From Tenebrio molitor (taxonomy: Eukaryota > Arthropoda > Insecta > Coleoptera > Tenebrionidae): 64,000 bases of DNA. Position numbers and translations under genes: made by a program. The notes under the pieces are model-generated. The model was given only the letters and a program-made list of their open reading frames with translations. It was not told the DNA's origin and searched no databases. This document shows, one piece after another, positions 1 to 11,200 of the stretch. Position 1 is the stretch's first letter; the number at the start of each line of letters is the position of its first letter. The DNA is taken from contig NC_091047.1 of the NCBI RefSeq assembly GCF_963966145.1, positions 20,708,001 to 20,772,000 on the forward strand, given 5' to 3'.

Positions 1-259
1 TTCTGTTCAACAGAATAAACCATTGTAAAGAAAATAAAGCTAAAATAAAACATAAATCATTAAAGCATAACCACACAAATTTTGCCAGTGTATTTACCTC
101 TAAAAGCGGACGTACTTGCAATTTTTATTGAAAAATACAGATTTTTGGTGTATATTAACTGTGATTAACTGCGATAAAACGAATATAAGGAACCAAAACT
201 CGACTGACAAGCGCAAACGAAACGTCATTCACTAATGTCAGAAGTGACCGTGAAAACGA

Positions 260-349
260 ACTAGAATTTGGCATCGGTTTCAAAAAAGCGGAACAGTAAA
301 AATTTTTTCCAAGGCTGGCTTGACCAGACAATCATTTATAGAGACCCTG
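260..349. repeat. Right end of a TA-flanked MITE (partial)
   Basis: Ends in ATCATTTATAGAGACCCTG followed by TA. This resembles the right end of the element at 25077-25312 (TCATTTATAATGACCCTG, then TA), and about 60 bases further in also align loosely. No matching left end was found inside the window, so it probably lies upstream. Non-coding; family assignment rests on the shared end only. Confidence 0.4.
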
Positions 350-351
350 TA

Positions 352-1147
352 TTACCTGAACATGTGTTAATATATCAAGAAGATGTGGTGATTCTAAGAG
401 AAGAAATTTTGGCACTATTCCCACACTAAACCACAAAATTTGTTCGTTTTATTTTTTAGGAGAATATTAGGTATTTGTAGTTTGTATTCATATCCCATCG
501 CAGATTTTTTCTTAGACGGCTGTTTCTTAATGACTTCACCAACAATCCGCAACTTGCACAATGGAAACGATAAGAACTAGAAAAGCGTCTTTAAAGTATC
601 TAGAGATGCATGTGATTGTGATGAACTGATGAATAACGTTTCATAGAAAAAAACTAATGCAATGGACTAGACAATCTATGATTAGAGAAAATATTTTAGT
701 TAACATATTTTCTGTGATGCAATTGATAAATAATAAATGTGTATTTTTTAATTATTTTGATGCGTGTACATTTTTTATTTTTAAATGTAACGTATATGTT
801 GAAAACATTGGAAAAAACATTAAAATATGAGATAAATACTTGACACTCATGTTTAAAATAAATAATGAAACTTTTTTTGATGTAATGTAATATTGACTTT
901 AGTCTTGTGTACCCTTAAAAATGGAGTTGTATTATTTAGACTTTCGTAGTTAATTAAAATTTTTAGCTTCTGTTTTTTCGTTAATGTCCATACATGCTGA
1001 GAGTTTGAAACTTGAACAAGTTTACAGTTTAGAAAAGGGAAACATGACATTATTCCAGAAATTATGAGCTCAGCGAACAATTTATTCCTCGTCTGCGGAA
1101 ATTTAATGGGTTCGTTGTTTGTCCATAATATATGTTGAGTTAAATTA
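352..1147. other. AT-rich intergenic or intronic stretch, nothing recognised
   Basis: Very AT-rich DNA. A 106-codon minus frame at 853-1173 runs into the foldback end, has a low-complexity composition and matches no family I recognise. I see no exon, RNA gene or repeat pair here. Confidence 0.4.
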
Positions 1148-1149
1148 TA

Positions 1150-2983
1150 CCGGGTGTCCCAACGGTTTGGCAAAGTAGATTTACTAAGTAAATATAAGTT
1201 CTTTGAAAAATGTTATTATTTGATGTTATACATACAAGTTGTGAGCACAGTTTAAAAATATTTTAGATTATACAGGGTGTTTGGTGTATCGGTGGCAACA
1301 CAAACTTATATTTTTTTAAATGGAACACCCAGTATTTTTTTCTGTTTTTGGAAAGCTCTCGTCAAAACAAGGAGGAAGATACCACATTTGATGGATCTAA
1401 CTTCTACTGTTAGTAAACTCTTCGCTCTTTTGTGTCCGGACAAACCAAACTTTGAAAATTTGTAAAAAATATAACAGATGATAATTATTTAGATTAGGTT
1501 TTTTCAGAACATTGCAAATATCGTCAATTTTATTGCCTTGTTGAAAAACATTAAGATTTTTACTTAATTACATAGAGGGCGCTTCAAACGCAAACTCTTT
1601 ATTGAGTCATTTTTTTTAAATGGAACACCCTGTATTTCGATATACCGTTGAATAGCTCTTTCAATGAGCGTTCAAAAGATATAAGGTGTTTGGCATCTAA
1701 AATAAATAGTTTATCCACAAATTTCATTGAAAATATCAAATAATATTTCAGATTTTTCTTTAATTTAACTGAACTAAAAAAATACATTCAGAGAATAAAT
1801 TTAACCTTTAATTAACTTAAAAAAAAGAAATAAAAAGAACTGTGGCGGTTGTACACTTTCCAAAAAAAAAAAAACACAATAAACAAGTTATCCAACTAAA
1901 TGCTCAAAGATTTGGCCATTTTATTCCAATCATAAATTTAATCGTCTAATAAATGTTTCACGAACATTGGAAAGAGTTTCTCGTCGTATTGTTTGAAACA
2001 CATTTCTTATGCGGTTTTTCATATCCTGCGATGTAGTGGGCTTTTCTTGATAGACTTCTTGATTCACAAAACCCCAAAGGAAGAAATCCAAAGGGGTTAG
2101 ATCGGATGATCTCGCTGGCCAAGCCACAGGACCACCGCGTCCTATCCAGTGATCCCCCCTCCAATTATCGAGGTACCTACTGTCTAACACGGCGATAATA
2201 ATGAAGTTGTGCACCATCATGTTGGAACCACATTATGTGTACAACCGCTACTGTTCTTTTTATTTCTTTTTTTTTAAGTTAATTACAGGTTAAATTTATT
2301 TTCTTTTGAATTATTTTGTAAATCTATAGTAATATTAAACTCGATGAAATGTATTTTTTTGGTTCAGTTAAATTAAAGAAAAATCTGAAATATTTGATAT
2401 TATAAATGAAATTTGTGGATAAACTATTTATTTTAGATGCCAAACACCTTATATCTTTTGAACGCTCATTGAAAGAGCTATCCAACGGTATATCGAAATA
2501 CAGGGTGTTCCATTTAAAAAAATTGACTAAATAAAGAGTTTGCGTTTGAAGCGCCCTCTATGTAATTAAGTACAAATCTTAATGTTTTTCAACAAGGCAA
2601 TAAAATTGATGATATTTACAATGTTCTAAAAAAACCTAATCCAAATAATTATCATCTGTTATATTTTTTACAAATTTTCAAAGTTTGGTTTGTCCGGACA
2701 CAAAAGAGCGAATAGTTTACTAACAGTAGAAGTTAGACCCATCAAATGTGGTATCTTCCTCTTTGTTTTGACGAGAGCTTTCCAAAAACGCAAAAAAATA
2801 TTGGGTGTTCCATTTAAAAAAATATAACTTTGTGTTGTCACCGATACACCAAACACCCTGTATAATCTAAAATATTTTTAAACCGTGCTCATAACTTGTA
2901 TGTATAACATGAAATAATAACATTTTTAAAAGAACTTATATTAACTTAGTAAATCTACTTTGCCAAACCGATGGGACACCCGG
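1150..2983. mobile_element. 1.83-kb foldback element (mariner-type) with long inverted arms
   Basis: Two inverted arms of about 705 and 750 bases (1150-1855 and 2235-2983) enclose a loop of about 380 bases. The termini are CCGGGTGTCCCA and TGGGACACCCGG, each bordered by TA, the target duplication expected for Tc1/mariner elements. In a 78-base stretch compared by eye the arms are about 92% identical, so the hairpin is not recent. Each arm carries two internal AAATGGAACACCC motifs and an ACAGGGTGTTTGG motif, suggesting it was built from smaller inverted-repeat units. The right arm has roughly 45 extra bases near 2310-2350. The loop holds a broken transposase fragment. Confidence 0.85.
1930..2230 (-). 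pseudogene. Mariner-like transposase, C-terminal fragment, frameshifted
   Basis: The minus strand encodes the DDE-domain end of a Tc1/mariner-type transposase. One frame (2180-2230) reads WFQHDGAQLHYYRRV, the block around the second catalytic Asp. It hits a stop, and a frame offset by one base continues from YLDNW through WIGRGGPVAWPARSSDLTPL and DFFLWG (third Asp region) to RRLNL and a stop at 1930. Mariner-type transposases are about 340-350 residues, so only the last third remains, and the frameshift near 2180 makes it inactive. It sits in the loop of the foldback element, probably as the leftover of an internally deleted autonomous copy. The family call is firm; the exact subfamily is not. 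Confidence 0.85.
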
Positions 2984-3346
2984 TATATTTAGACACCAAG
3001 TCAGATTATCAATTTCTATTTTGTTTTCTAGCCAAACACTCATAGTTTTAATTCTTGTCATTTGCATTATTTTTTTCCAAAAAAAATTAAAATTAGACAT
3101 GTGTATTTTAATTCAGTGAGTGCGATAGGAAACCCAATACAGTGAAACGTGCCTATAAGGGACACCTACGGGGAATGAAATATTGTCCGCTATACAGAAG
3201 TGTCAGCTTTTTGGGAAAAAGTGAATACATAATAGGTTTGAAGATAAGAAATAAATTATGTACATATTTACTTGGAAAAGGCAATTTATTTGCAACTTAC
3301 AAAAAATATTAAGAAAAAAGCGAAAATGTGAATGCATTACATAGTA

Positions 3347-3903
3347 CCGTGAGATCGAAAAAAAAAAATAGAGTTGACTGTGACCAAAAATTTCAGTAGG
3401 CAATTCGTTAAAATTTCAATTATCAGATGTCAGTCTTAAAAGTTAGGTTAGTGATTTTGAGAACGTTGAAATCTTGATTTTCATAAAGGTGTGCATTATG
3501 TGTGACCTGTCTGTTGTAAAAAAATCATGAGGAGCGCCAATCGTATTTACGAACTAGAGTAAATATTCGAAATGTCTGCCTTCAGCTTCCAAACATGCTA
3601 CTCTCTTCGCTTCATTTTAAAATGACCTTCGCAAAGTCGGGACATCAATTAAATTGCAGTTATCAGTAATTACTTGCATTAATTCGGGAATTGCGCCAGG
3701 CCTGTTTTTCAACACGTTCTTTTTCAGGTATGGAAAAACAAAATAATCAAGGCAAGTTGTTGGTAAGTGCCTTGAAAGTGCGGAATAACAGTTACTATTG
3801 TAATTAATGACATCTGATGACATTTAAATTAAATTTTTACGTGCTGCCAACTGAAGTGGTTTAATTATGGCCATCTCGATTTTTTTTATTTTCGATCGCA
3901 CGG
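3347..3903. mobile_element. Deleted mariner element nested in the Tigger-like element
   Basis: Inverted termini CCGTGAGATCGAAAA (left) and CCGTGCGATCGAAAA (right, reversed) are bordered by TA. The similarity continues inwards for about 95 bases and includes ATCAGATGTCA in both arms. At 557 bp it is shorter than a full mariner (about 1.3 kb), and its core keeps only the tail of a transposase on the minus strand. Confidence 0.75.
3554..3823 (-). pseudogene. Mariner transposase C-terminal relic
   Basis: The minus frame from 3823 contains LDYFVFPYLKKNVLKNR and GAIPELMQVITDNCNLIDVP, which align with the region after the third catalytic Asp of mariner transposases (DFFLFPYLK-type block). After a frame change the reading continues AKRVACLEAEGRHFEYLL and then a stop near 3554, a typical mariner C-terminus. 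Only about 90 codons remain and at least one frameshift is present, so it is dead. It lies between the inverted termini of the 557-bp element at 3347-3903 and is the evidence for that element's mariner origin. The normally conserved SPDL motif is degraded to RHLPTTCLDY. Confidence 0.8.
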
Positions 3904-3957
3904 TATACCTATATACATAAACTATGTAAAAAAACAAAGATACATAATATGTATGTA

Positions 3958-4132
3958 TCGGGTGTTCATTTAAATTTCCGGTCAAAGTTGGCGTTGAAGA
4001 GTCGATTGTGAACGCACCACTCGTGTAAAAACACAAACAACGGTTAAGCTTATCCGTGATCCGTAATCCGTAGTGCGTTCATAATCGACTCTTCAACACC
4101 AACTTTGACCCGAAATTTAAATGAACACCCCA
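3958..4132. mobile_element. 175-bp TA-flanked MITE, copy 1
   Basis: Near-perfect inverted arms of about 68 bases, starting TCGGGTGTTCATTTAAATTT, are bordered by TA on both sides. A second copy of the same length class is at 54072-54245. It has no coding capacity. The TA border and GGGTGTTC terminus suggest mobilisation by a Tc1/mariner transposase. Confidence 0.9.
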
Positions 4133-4687
4133 TACATACTATGTGTATGTATCTGTGTGCAAAATGGCCTGATACATTTGTAGGAATTCGAGAATTCGAT
4201 TGAGCTAGGCAAACCAATCTCAGCGCAAACATCTTTTCTCAGAAAATTATTACATTAATTTTTGCGAGGTTGCTGCCCGCTTTAGGGAGATTTTTGTGGT
4301 CAGAAATTGCAAAATTGAATGAGAATATATACTGTCCACGTCTGTTATTGGGAGTGTCCGCCTTATAGAAGAATTTAATGTAAAGAAACTAATGGGACGA
4401 CGGCGACGCCGGGGAATCAGAAATTGTCCGCTCAAAGGATTGTTCGCTTTTAAGAAGCACCCGTTAAGGGAAGTTTCACTGTATCTACATGAAAATTTAC
4501 AATTTCCCAAACATGGTATGACATCTATCAAAAACGTTGTATTTTCTCACATTCTACTTCCAATCAGCATCAGAGACATTAGAAATAAGGGTGCTAAGGT
4601 ACTCGTATATCTGGTTTCCACACGAATATATTTGATAAAAGATAAAAAAAATTATTAAGTATTAAATTAATAAATACATTTACTTTG

Positions 4688-4940
4688 TAAGTGCTTATTC
4701 ACAATGGACATAAGCTTGACATAAGGCATAAGAAATTCATGATACATGCAGTGGATATACTATTAATTTTTACGTAACTTATGAGAAATGACCTCAGTAA
4801 ACATTATTGTTGTGTACAAAAAGGCATGAAGAATCATATTCGAGTTATATGGACATATACATTATTTCCCAATTGCCCAAATTTACAAATTATTCTTATG
4901 TATTTCTTATGTCTTATGTCCATTGTGAATAAGCACTTAC
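4688..4940. mobile_element. About 250-bp inverted-repeat MITE, possibly hAT-like
   Basis: GTAAGTGCTTATTCACAATG at the left and its reverse complement at the right form 28-base perfect arms. The flanks share TACTTTG just outside the arms, compatible with a 7-8-base target duplication as in hAT elements, although the exact border is ambiguous because the terminus is itself close to palindromic. The interior is AT-rich and non-coding. Confidence 0.75.
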
Positions 4941-4988
4941 TTTGAAATTACGCCTTAATCTACATATGTATGGGCGTATTTATGTATA

Positions 4989-5407
4989 CAGGGTATCTGA
5001 AATACGTGTGTTAATTTTAACCAGGGAAATAACTCGCTAATTCATTACAATTTTCTCTATTACATTTTTACGAAAAAGCATTACAAATTGATTTAAAAAT
5101 TGGAACAAATTAGTCATCAAAGTCCGCCTGTGGGTAAAGGCGAAAATTTTCTGTTGTGATAGAAACGGAGCTTTGTCAAAAATTTACATTGTTATATAAA
5201 AAAATTAATAATTAAAATTAAAATTTTCATGGTTACAAAAAATTGAGCCTAGTTAATGACACAAAACAACTAGTTTAGTAAAAATTAGGGGGCAAAAAAT
5301 GTTGGAATACTTTTGCGAATTTTGGAAAATGTTATAGAGAAAAGTTAAATAAATTGGAGGGTTCTTTCGCTGGTTATAATTAACACACGTATTTCAGATA
5401 CACCCTG
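4989..5407. mobile_element. TA-flanked CAGGGT MITE, 419 bp
   Basis: The left end CAGGGTATCTGAAATACGTG and the reversed right end CAGGGTGTATCTGAAATACG continue inwards as GTGTTAATTATAACCAG-like sequence for about 40 bases. Both ends are bordered by TA. CAGGGT termini with TA duplications are characteristic of many mariner-type MITEs. It has no open frame. Confidence 0.8.
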
Positions 5408-5409
5408 TA

Positions 5410-8064
5410 TATTTACGTGTTTTATATTTAGAGCAATTGACGAACAGTTCGTCAGTCAACACACGATTTTTTTAGAATCTGGAAAGGAGAAGAAATAGAG
5501 GCATGAAAATGGAAAAATTTTAAAAATAACAAATACGATTGCACGAAACGAGCCGAGAAATTTGGCAAATATGTGCATATATTAATTTTATTTTTAGAAA
5601 TAAATCACCGCTTCAGAAGAATTCAGTATTTCCGAGATTAGAAAACCTCTCCAGCGAGAAAGGAGAATCGCCTCCGATTTTTTCTTTAAATTGATGATCA
5701 CGTCCCCTCATCAAAACGGAATTTTCCGTTCCCTTTTTAAACATATCGAAATTCGATTGGAGACGTTCGACATAAAGTGAAAATAAAGACTCGCAATAAG
5801 ATTAGGGCGCGAAAATAATGATTGGACGATATATTTTCGGGCCCTTTCACGTCGAACGTTTGCAGTTTGATTACCCCGGCCTAATGAAATTGGTGGAACT
5901 GGCGTGCTTCTTTAACTGCCCATTTGGTTTCGACCACAAACTTGTTAGTTAACTAACAGTAGGCAACGACCCATTAACATCATGACACACACTGATGTCG
6001 GTACAAACGGACGGACATAAAGAGGCAATATACACAATAATACATCACTTGATGCCCCAGCGACATGCGGTTGGGGTCGTTACTCAGACCATATGTGGAG
6101 GAACGAGCAGATCCTCCATTGTAGTCACCTGTGTGTTGCCACGGCGCAAAACCGCAAGATAGTGGTAGTTTGGTAAGTTGGAGTTATTGCCAGTTTAGAA
6201 GCGACGTTGCCGGTTATTATTTAAATTATTTTATGGGACGGCCGGGGAGGACTGATAACGTTTATATTGTCAACCAAACACCATAAAAGCGCGGAAATGG
6301 AGCTCCCGAATGGCCTAATTTTAATTTTCAGCCGTCTGATGCAACATGCGACCTGATACTGCACTACTACTGCACAATTTAACTGCAAATTTTACTCGAC
6401 CTCAATTACTTTTACCCCCCAGAAAAAACAAAATGCCATCGATTACCACCAACACAGGGTTATTAGTAATGTTTCTTAAGTCATATCTGACTCTGATTTA
6501 TGATACGTACGGATTTGCCGCCTCTTCTGGATTTGTAAATTTGACATTTGACACCTCACATTTGTCACTTTGGTGTTTTCATTGTTTAACACTTCTTAAA
6601 CTAGTAATCGAGGTGTTAAAGAAATTTAAAAAAAATTCAACATGACTTCGTGCAAGGCATTAGCTTACTTTAGCAAAAATGAAATTTGTTTATTCTATTA
6701 TTTAGTCTTGACCTGCAAGAAAATCGACAGAAAAAAATTGTTCAGATTGGAAGTACAAATAAAGAACATCAGCTGGAAGGCATCCAGAGTCATAGGAAGC
6801 TCTTGAGGAATAAAGGATTAAAGAGGAGGCACGTGACTGCCTCAATATTGGTCAGACAATGTGACAAAATATTTTTGAAAAATAAGTGACAAAGAGTAAT
6901 CAAGTGACTGAAACATATTAGTAACCGTTTTGTTTTTTTGAAAACAATACATTTATTTTTGTGCTATCTTTTTGTTTCTATAATTTTTCAGTAAAATTTT
7001 AATCAGTTGACGAAATTTCTTGTGGCGTGATTTTAATTATGTGTTACAATTTTATTACTTTAAATTGCGTTGTCTTAAAACCCCTTGTTTTTAGGCAACC
7101 AAGTAATCACTTGAATTTATCTTGAATATAGTACAGTAACGTATGTATTTTACGTCGACTACGATGTAAGAAACATTTGTAATATCCTTATAGTTGCCTC
7201 ACATATAGGCCCTCCTTCCAATATTAAATCTCGAAAAAAACATGAAATGTCAAACGAGATTATTCTTTTGATCTTTGTACTTTGATCTCTTCATTTTTCC
7301 CATTCCACGACTGATGTCATCATCTACTTGAATTTTTGTAACTGCAATTGTAATTTTTATATAAACATTTATTGTAACGAGAGGGTCATGTGTATGAAAT
7401 ACCTAATTGGCTGCATGGTTAATGATGGTTCGAGGTGGAAAGAAATTTTAATTCGTTCCAAAGGCCTTTGACAACAATGACAACCATGAAAATGCACTGA
7501 GTATAAGCTTGTCATAAGTGGCCAACTGAAATTCAAAGAAGCTTTCTTTATTTATAGACCCGCATTATATTTATATTGCTGAAAGTTAATAATTATATAA
7601 TAGTGTTCGTTGTGGATATCTATATTGTATATCTAAGTTGGGTAATTCTAATTACAATGCAAATATATATTGTTTATGGCACAAATTATAGTTTACCTGT
7701 GTAATCCACGTGCGTCAGTTACTGGCGTATTATGGAGTTTACTTGTTCATTTGACCTGTTGAGTTGTTAACAACGATTAAATGTTATTGGCAAATAATGG
7801 TACAAAATTGAAATCAATGTAACGTGGAAGCTTTACATTATTTAAGGGTTTGTTATTTTTAAGTAACAAATACAAGACAACTTGCAAATTGTTGCTATTT
7901 TTGGGAATGCATTTAATGATGCATTGCTGATGTATTGTTTTGCAAATTACATAATAATATTGTGAATGTAGTTAATATTGGAATAATATTGAAAATAAGA
8001 TTTTTTAATGTGTTGAAATTAATTTTCCATATTCTGCAAAAGTAGATGCTTATTTGAATATAGG
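5410..8064. other. Unique non-coding DNA with a GC-richer block
   Basis: 5700-6330 is noticeably less AT-rich than its surroundings and contains no sustained open frame. It could be a conserved regulatory block or an untranslated exon, but nothing in the sequence proves this. The rest (6340-8060) is AT-rich; the short ATG frames there (for example 6346-6645) have no recognisable domain. Confidence 0.3.
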
Positions 8065-8068
8065 CTAA

Positions 8069-8227
8069 GAGGCCGATTTCAAGTTGACTTGCGACGGTCG
8101 CACTTGTTGTCCTGGTAACGGCGCAAGAGAGAAAGATGACGCGTATTGGTAATTAATGTGTAGGACAAAGATAACTACACATTTGGGCTGCACCACCTAT
8201 TTGCCACCATGCCTTGAAATCAGGCCC
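8069..8227 (+). mobile_element. PIF/Harbinger-like MITE, copy 1
   Basis: Termini GAGGCCGATTTCAAG and (reversed) GGGCCTGATTTCAAG are flanked on both sides by TAA, the three-base TWA target duplication used by PIF/Harbinger elements. The interior matches the inverted copy at 30873-31035 almost throughout, for example TTAATGTGTAGGACAAAGAT. At 159 bp it is non-coding and must be moved by a transposase encoded elsewhere. Confidence 0.85.
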
Positions 8228-8231
8228 TAAG

Positions 8232-11200
8232 TCGTACATCAAGGAAGGATAGAAAAATGTCGTCAAAGTATAGAAGGTAAAAATTAAAATACTTTAATGT
8301 ATTGTTGTTTACGTAATATAAAAAGCAAAATTTGTACATATGTATGTATTCCATGTCTGGTTATAATTAAAGAGCTACCGAACAGATTTGAATGATCTTT
8401 TTACTAATAATTTAAGCCATCCACCATCGTGGGAAGGGGTAATAACTAATAAGGAAAGCGTATCTACGAAGCATCCTAAAGTAGAGTTCCTTGATCTAAA
8501 TTCGTGACAGTGAGAAGCTACAACCAACCATTTTTTTCAGACGTGGGGTCTACTGCAATTACATTTATGTTAATTAAATTAAATTAATATTAAGATCAAG
8601 ATGGAATTCGCCGGGGTGAAGCAGTTTGAGAAAAGGGTAATAAAGGAAATCAATACGGAACCCTAATTGGGATGTACTGAAGTTTATGCTAGAGGAAATA
8701 TTATGCAGTTGAAAAGTCGTCAAGTATTTTTAAAAACTTTTTTAATGTCCTGTCCTGATTATAAAAACGTTACGAATAACCACAGCAACATGATTGCTGC
8801 AAATAAATTAGTAAGAGGAACAACTGCAGCTGTTTTATGTTCGAGTGCTGATGGACGTCAACAATGTTTAAATTAAAATGTTTATGAGTAAACAGTCATG
8901 AGAATACTGTTGAGGGGAAAAAATGAGTATCGTGAATAGACAATGGAATAAGTCAACGGCTCACTTGAAACGGATGAAAGAATGTTGTGGCAGAGCTTCA
9001 CATGCGTGGCCATTCACGATCCAACATCTCGTTGGATGCAATTGGTGTACAATTCTTTTCAAAATCAAATGAACCCACTCATGGCATTGCAGTTTGAAAT
9101 TTGCGTTCGTGGAGTTAAGATGAAATTTTAAAATTTTAATTTTGCACAGACCAGACCTGAATTTACCTACATTAAAATCTGGTAATCTACAATTTTTAAA
9201 TGAGTGTAAATTTGAATAAATAAATAAGCTGAAATTTGCTGGTCATGCAAGCGCCACATTCACTAGCAATTTGCACTTTTATTTGACTTTTTTGAAATTT
9301 TCATTCATTCGCTCACTCACACATTAAATTCTACAAAGCTAAATAACGTTAACGTGACGTTTTTGTTCTCTACAAACCAATTTTCTACTTTGTTGTGTTT
9401 TCTAATTATTGTTTCAAGCGATTTTATTAACTCTTTTCGATGAAGCACTTGTTTGTAACGAGCAATTCTGTCCTTGTGATTTTACATTTACTTCAAGGAC
9501 CAGTTCCTACAGGTGGAACGTTGTAAAATGAGGAAATCCATGGAAAAAAATGTCTAAACTGAATCTTATTATATATTTTTAATTTATATTTTAAAATGAG
9601 ACAGATAACATAAAATTTGTTGTCCGGTATTGTGGAAGAGAGAAAATAGTTGAACGTAGAGTAAGGAGTCTTCAGGAAAAATATTGATATTAATATTGTC
9701 ACTGAAATTCTTTCAGAACAGAATGGGTCAAAGGAAAAATATTTATTTGTACATCTACTTCAAATTGAAAAGCTCTTTTGAAATAACTAAGGAAAAATGT
9801 TGTAATTTAATGAAATAAGAAGAATGTTTTATTAGCCAAAGCCTTATAGTAAAAAGTAATGAAAAGCAAACTTACTCGTATTTCACTGCTAGAGCTTGCA
9901 ACGGAACGACGAAGTTAAATAAAAATTTAAAGCATCTTTTAAAAAAAAGTTAATACCTTGATAAGTAATACTGCATAAGTTCAGATAGTTAAGATCAGCT
10001 CAAAACTATCCCTTGGTCGCATTATTTAGATTCTTAGATTGAAAGTTTTCGTGCATTTGACGTTTCTACGTTGATCGATGAGGTCCTGTACCATGACGCA
10101 ACAATATTATTTAGCGAGTCTTTCTCGGCGCGAGGGAAAAAGAACTCACCGATCTATTTTAACGATAATTTATGTAATCTCTCCCGTCAGAACCTGTATC
10201 CACTTTATGGGTGCGTGTAAAGAGGCCGAATGACCAGCGTGAAATATCTGATAGATAAAATGACCACTTTCTTGTTAATTAAGTTGTCCCGACTTAAAAA
10301 TAAAAATGGTTTATGTTGCCGCTCCGCTATCTTCACAGCCGGATACGAGCACACCAAAGGTAAATCACACAAGCGATGGCCAAATAGATGCATCATGATC
10401 TATCGAATAAATCTAATAGATTTGTGAAGCTGATAAGTACAAACGCAACCGGCATGTGCAACACCGTAAAAACAGGTTTATTGTGTTACGATATTTGACA
10501 GACGTTTACCGTATCCTCGCAAATCCCGCCCACACTTTATGACGATTGGTAAGGGCGGTTTACTGCACATATTAGTGGTAGTGTAAGCTGGACTATTATG
10601 TAAATTTCAAAATAAAAGATTTTAATGCGCCGCTTATGTTTCCACCCTCGAATAAGCGCCGCGATATTTTTTATTCGGCAAATAAAATTCGTATTTTCCA
10701 CCCTCTCGATAGCTTCTGGATAAAAAAATGGATTATGTTTATGTAAAACTCTTATGTTTATTCATCCCCCGTAAAAGCGTATTATTTCCTTGTAAAAATT
10801 ATGTTTAACCGATACTTTATGGGAGGGTGCTTTTAAAATCGACTCAGCTTCACCCTTCCTGCCAATCATTGGTTGGTGTTTTAATATTAAAAATGACGTT
10901 CCAAATTTCATTACAGCATCTAATACCGAAAGTTTGTTTTTAAGCTCGAAAAACTAATGAAACTTTGAAGACTTTCCTTAAGTACTTTGTGTTAATTAAT
11001 TGAGTTGGGGGAAAAAGATTTTAAATTATTAAATCTGTTATTAAAAATAACGTGATTCTCTGAAACAAAATGTAATTTTGCGAATAGAACGGGATTTTCA
11101 TTTTTTATCAATTCAACAACTTCAAACAACTCTGTTTCTATTTCCAAATATAACAATGCAAATTAAATTTTTCATAAAGTAAGATAAAAAATAATAATAT

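Larger units (their letters stand above)
3140..4481. mobile_element. Pogo/Tigger-like element, non-autonomous, with nested insertions
   Basis: The left end CAGTGAAACGTGCCTATAAG and the right end, read in reverse as CAGTGAAACTTCCCTTAACG, form inverted termini bordered by TA. CAGTGAAAC termini followed by repeated 'GGACA' blocks (CTATAAGGGACACC, TATTGTCCGC) are typical of pogo/Tigger-type Tc1/mariner relatives. Both ends carry TTGTCCGCT-type sub-repeats. No pogo transposase is left. The interior is occupied by a deleted mariner (3347-3903) and a 175-bp MITE (3958-4132), so the element was a landing site for later insertions. Confidence 0.7.

Noticed and set aside
7435..7445. GGTTCGAGG as a tRNA B-box
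   Set aside because: No A-box or cloverleaf could be built around it, and no other tRNA signal was seen in the window.
8952..9131. 60-codon frame with balanced amino-acid composition
   Set aside because: No start in good context, no recognised motif, and a second overlapping frame is equally open.
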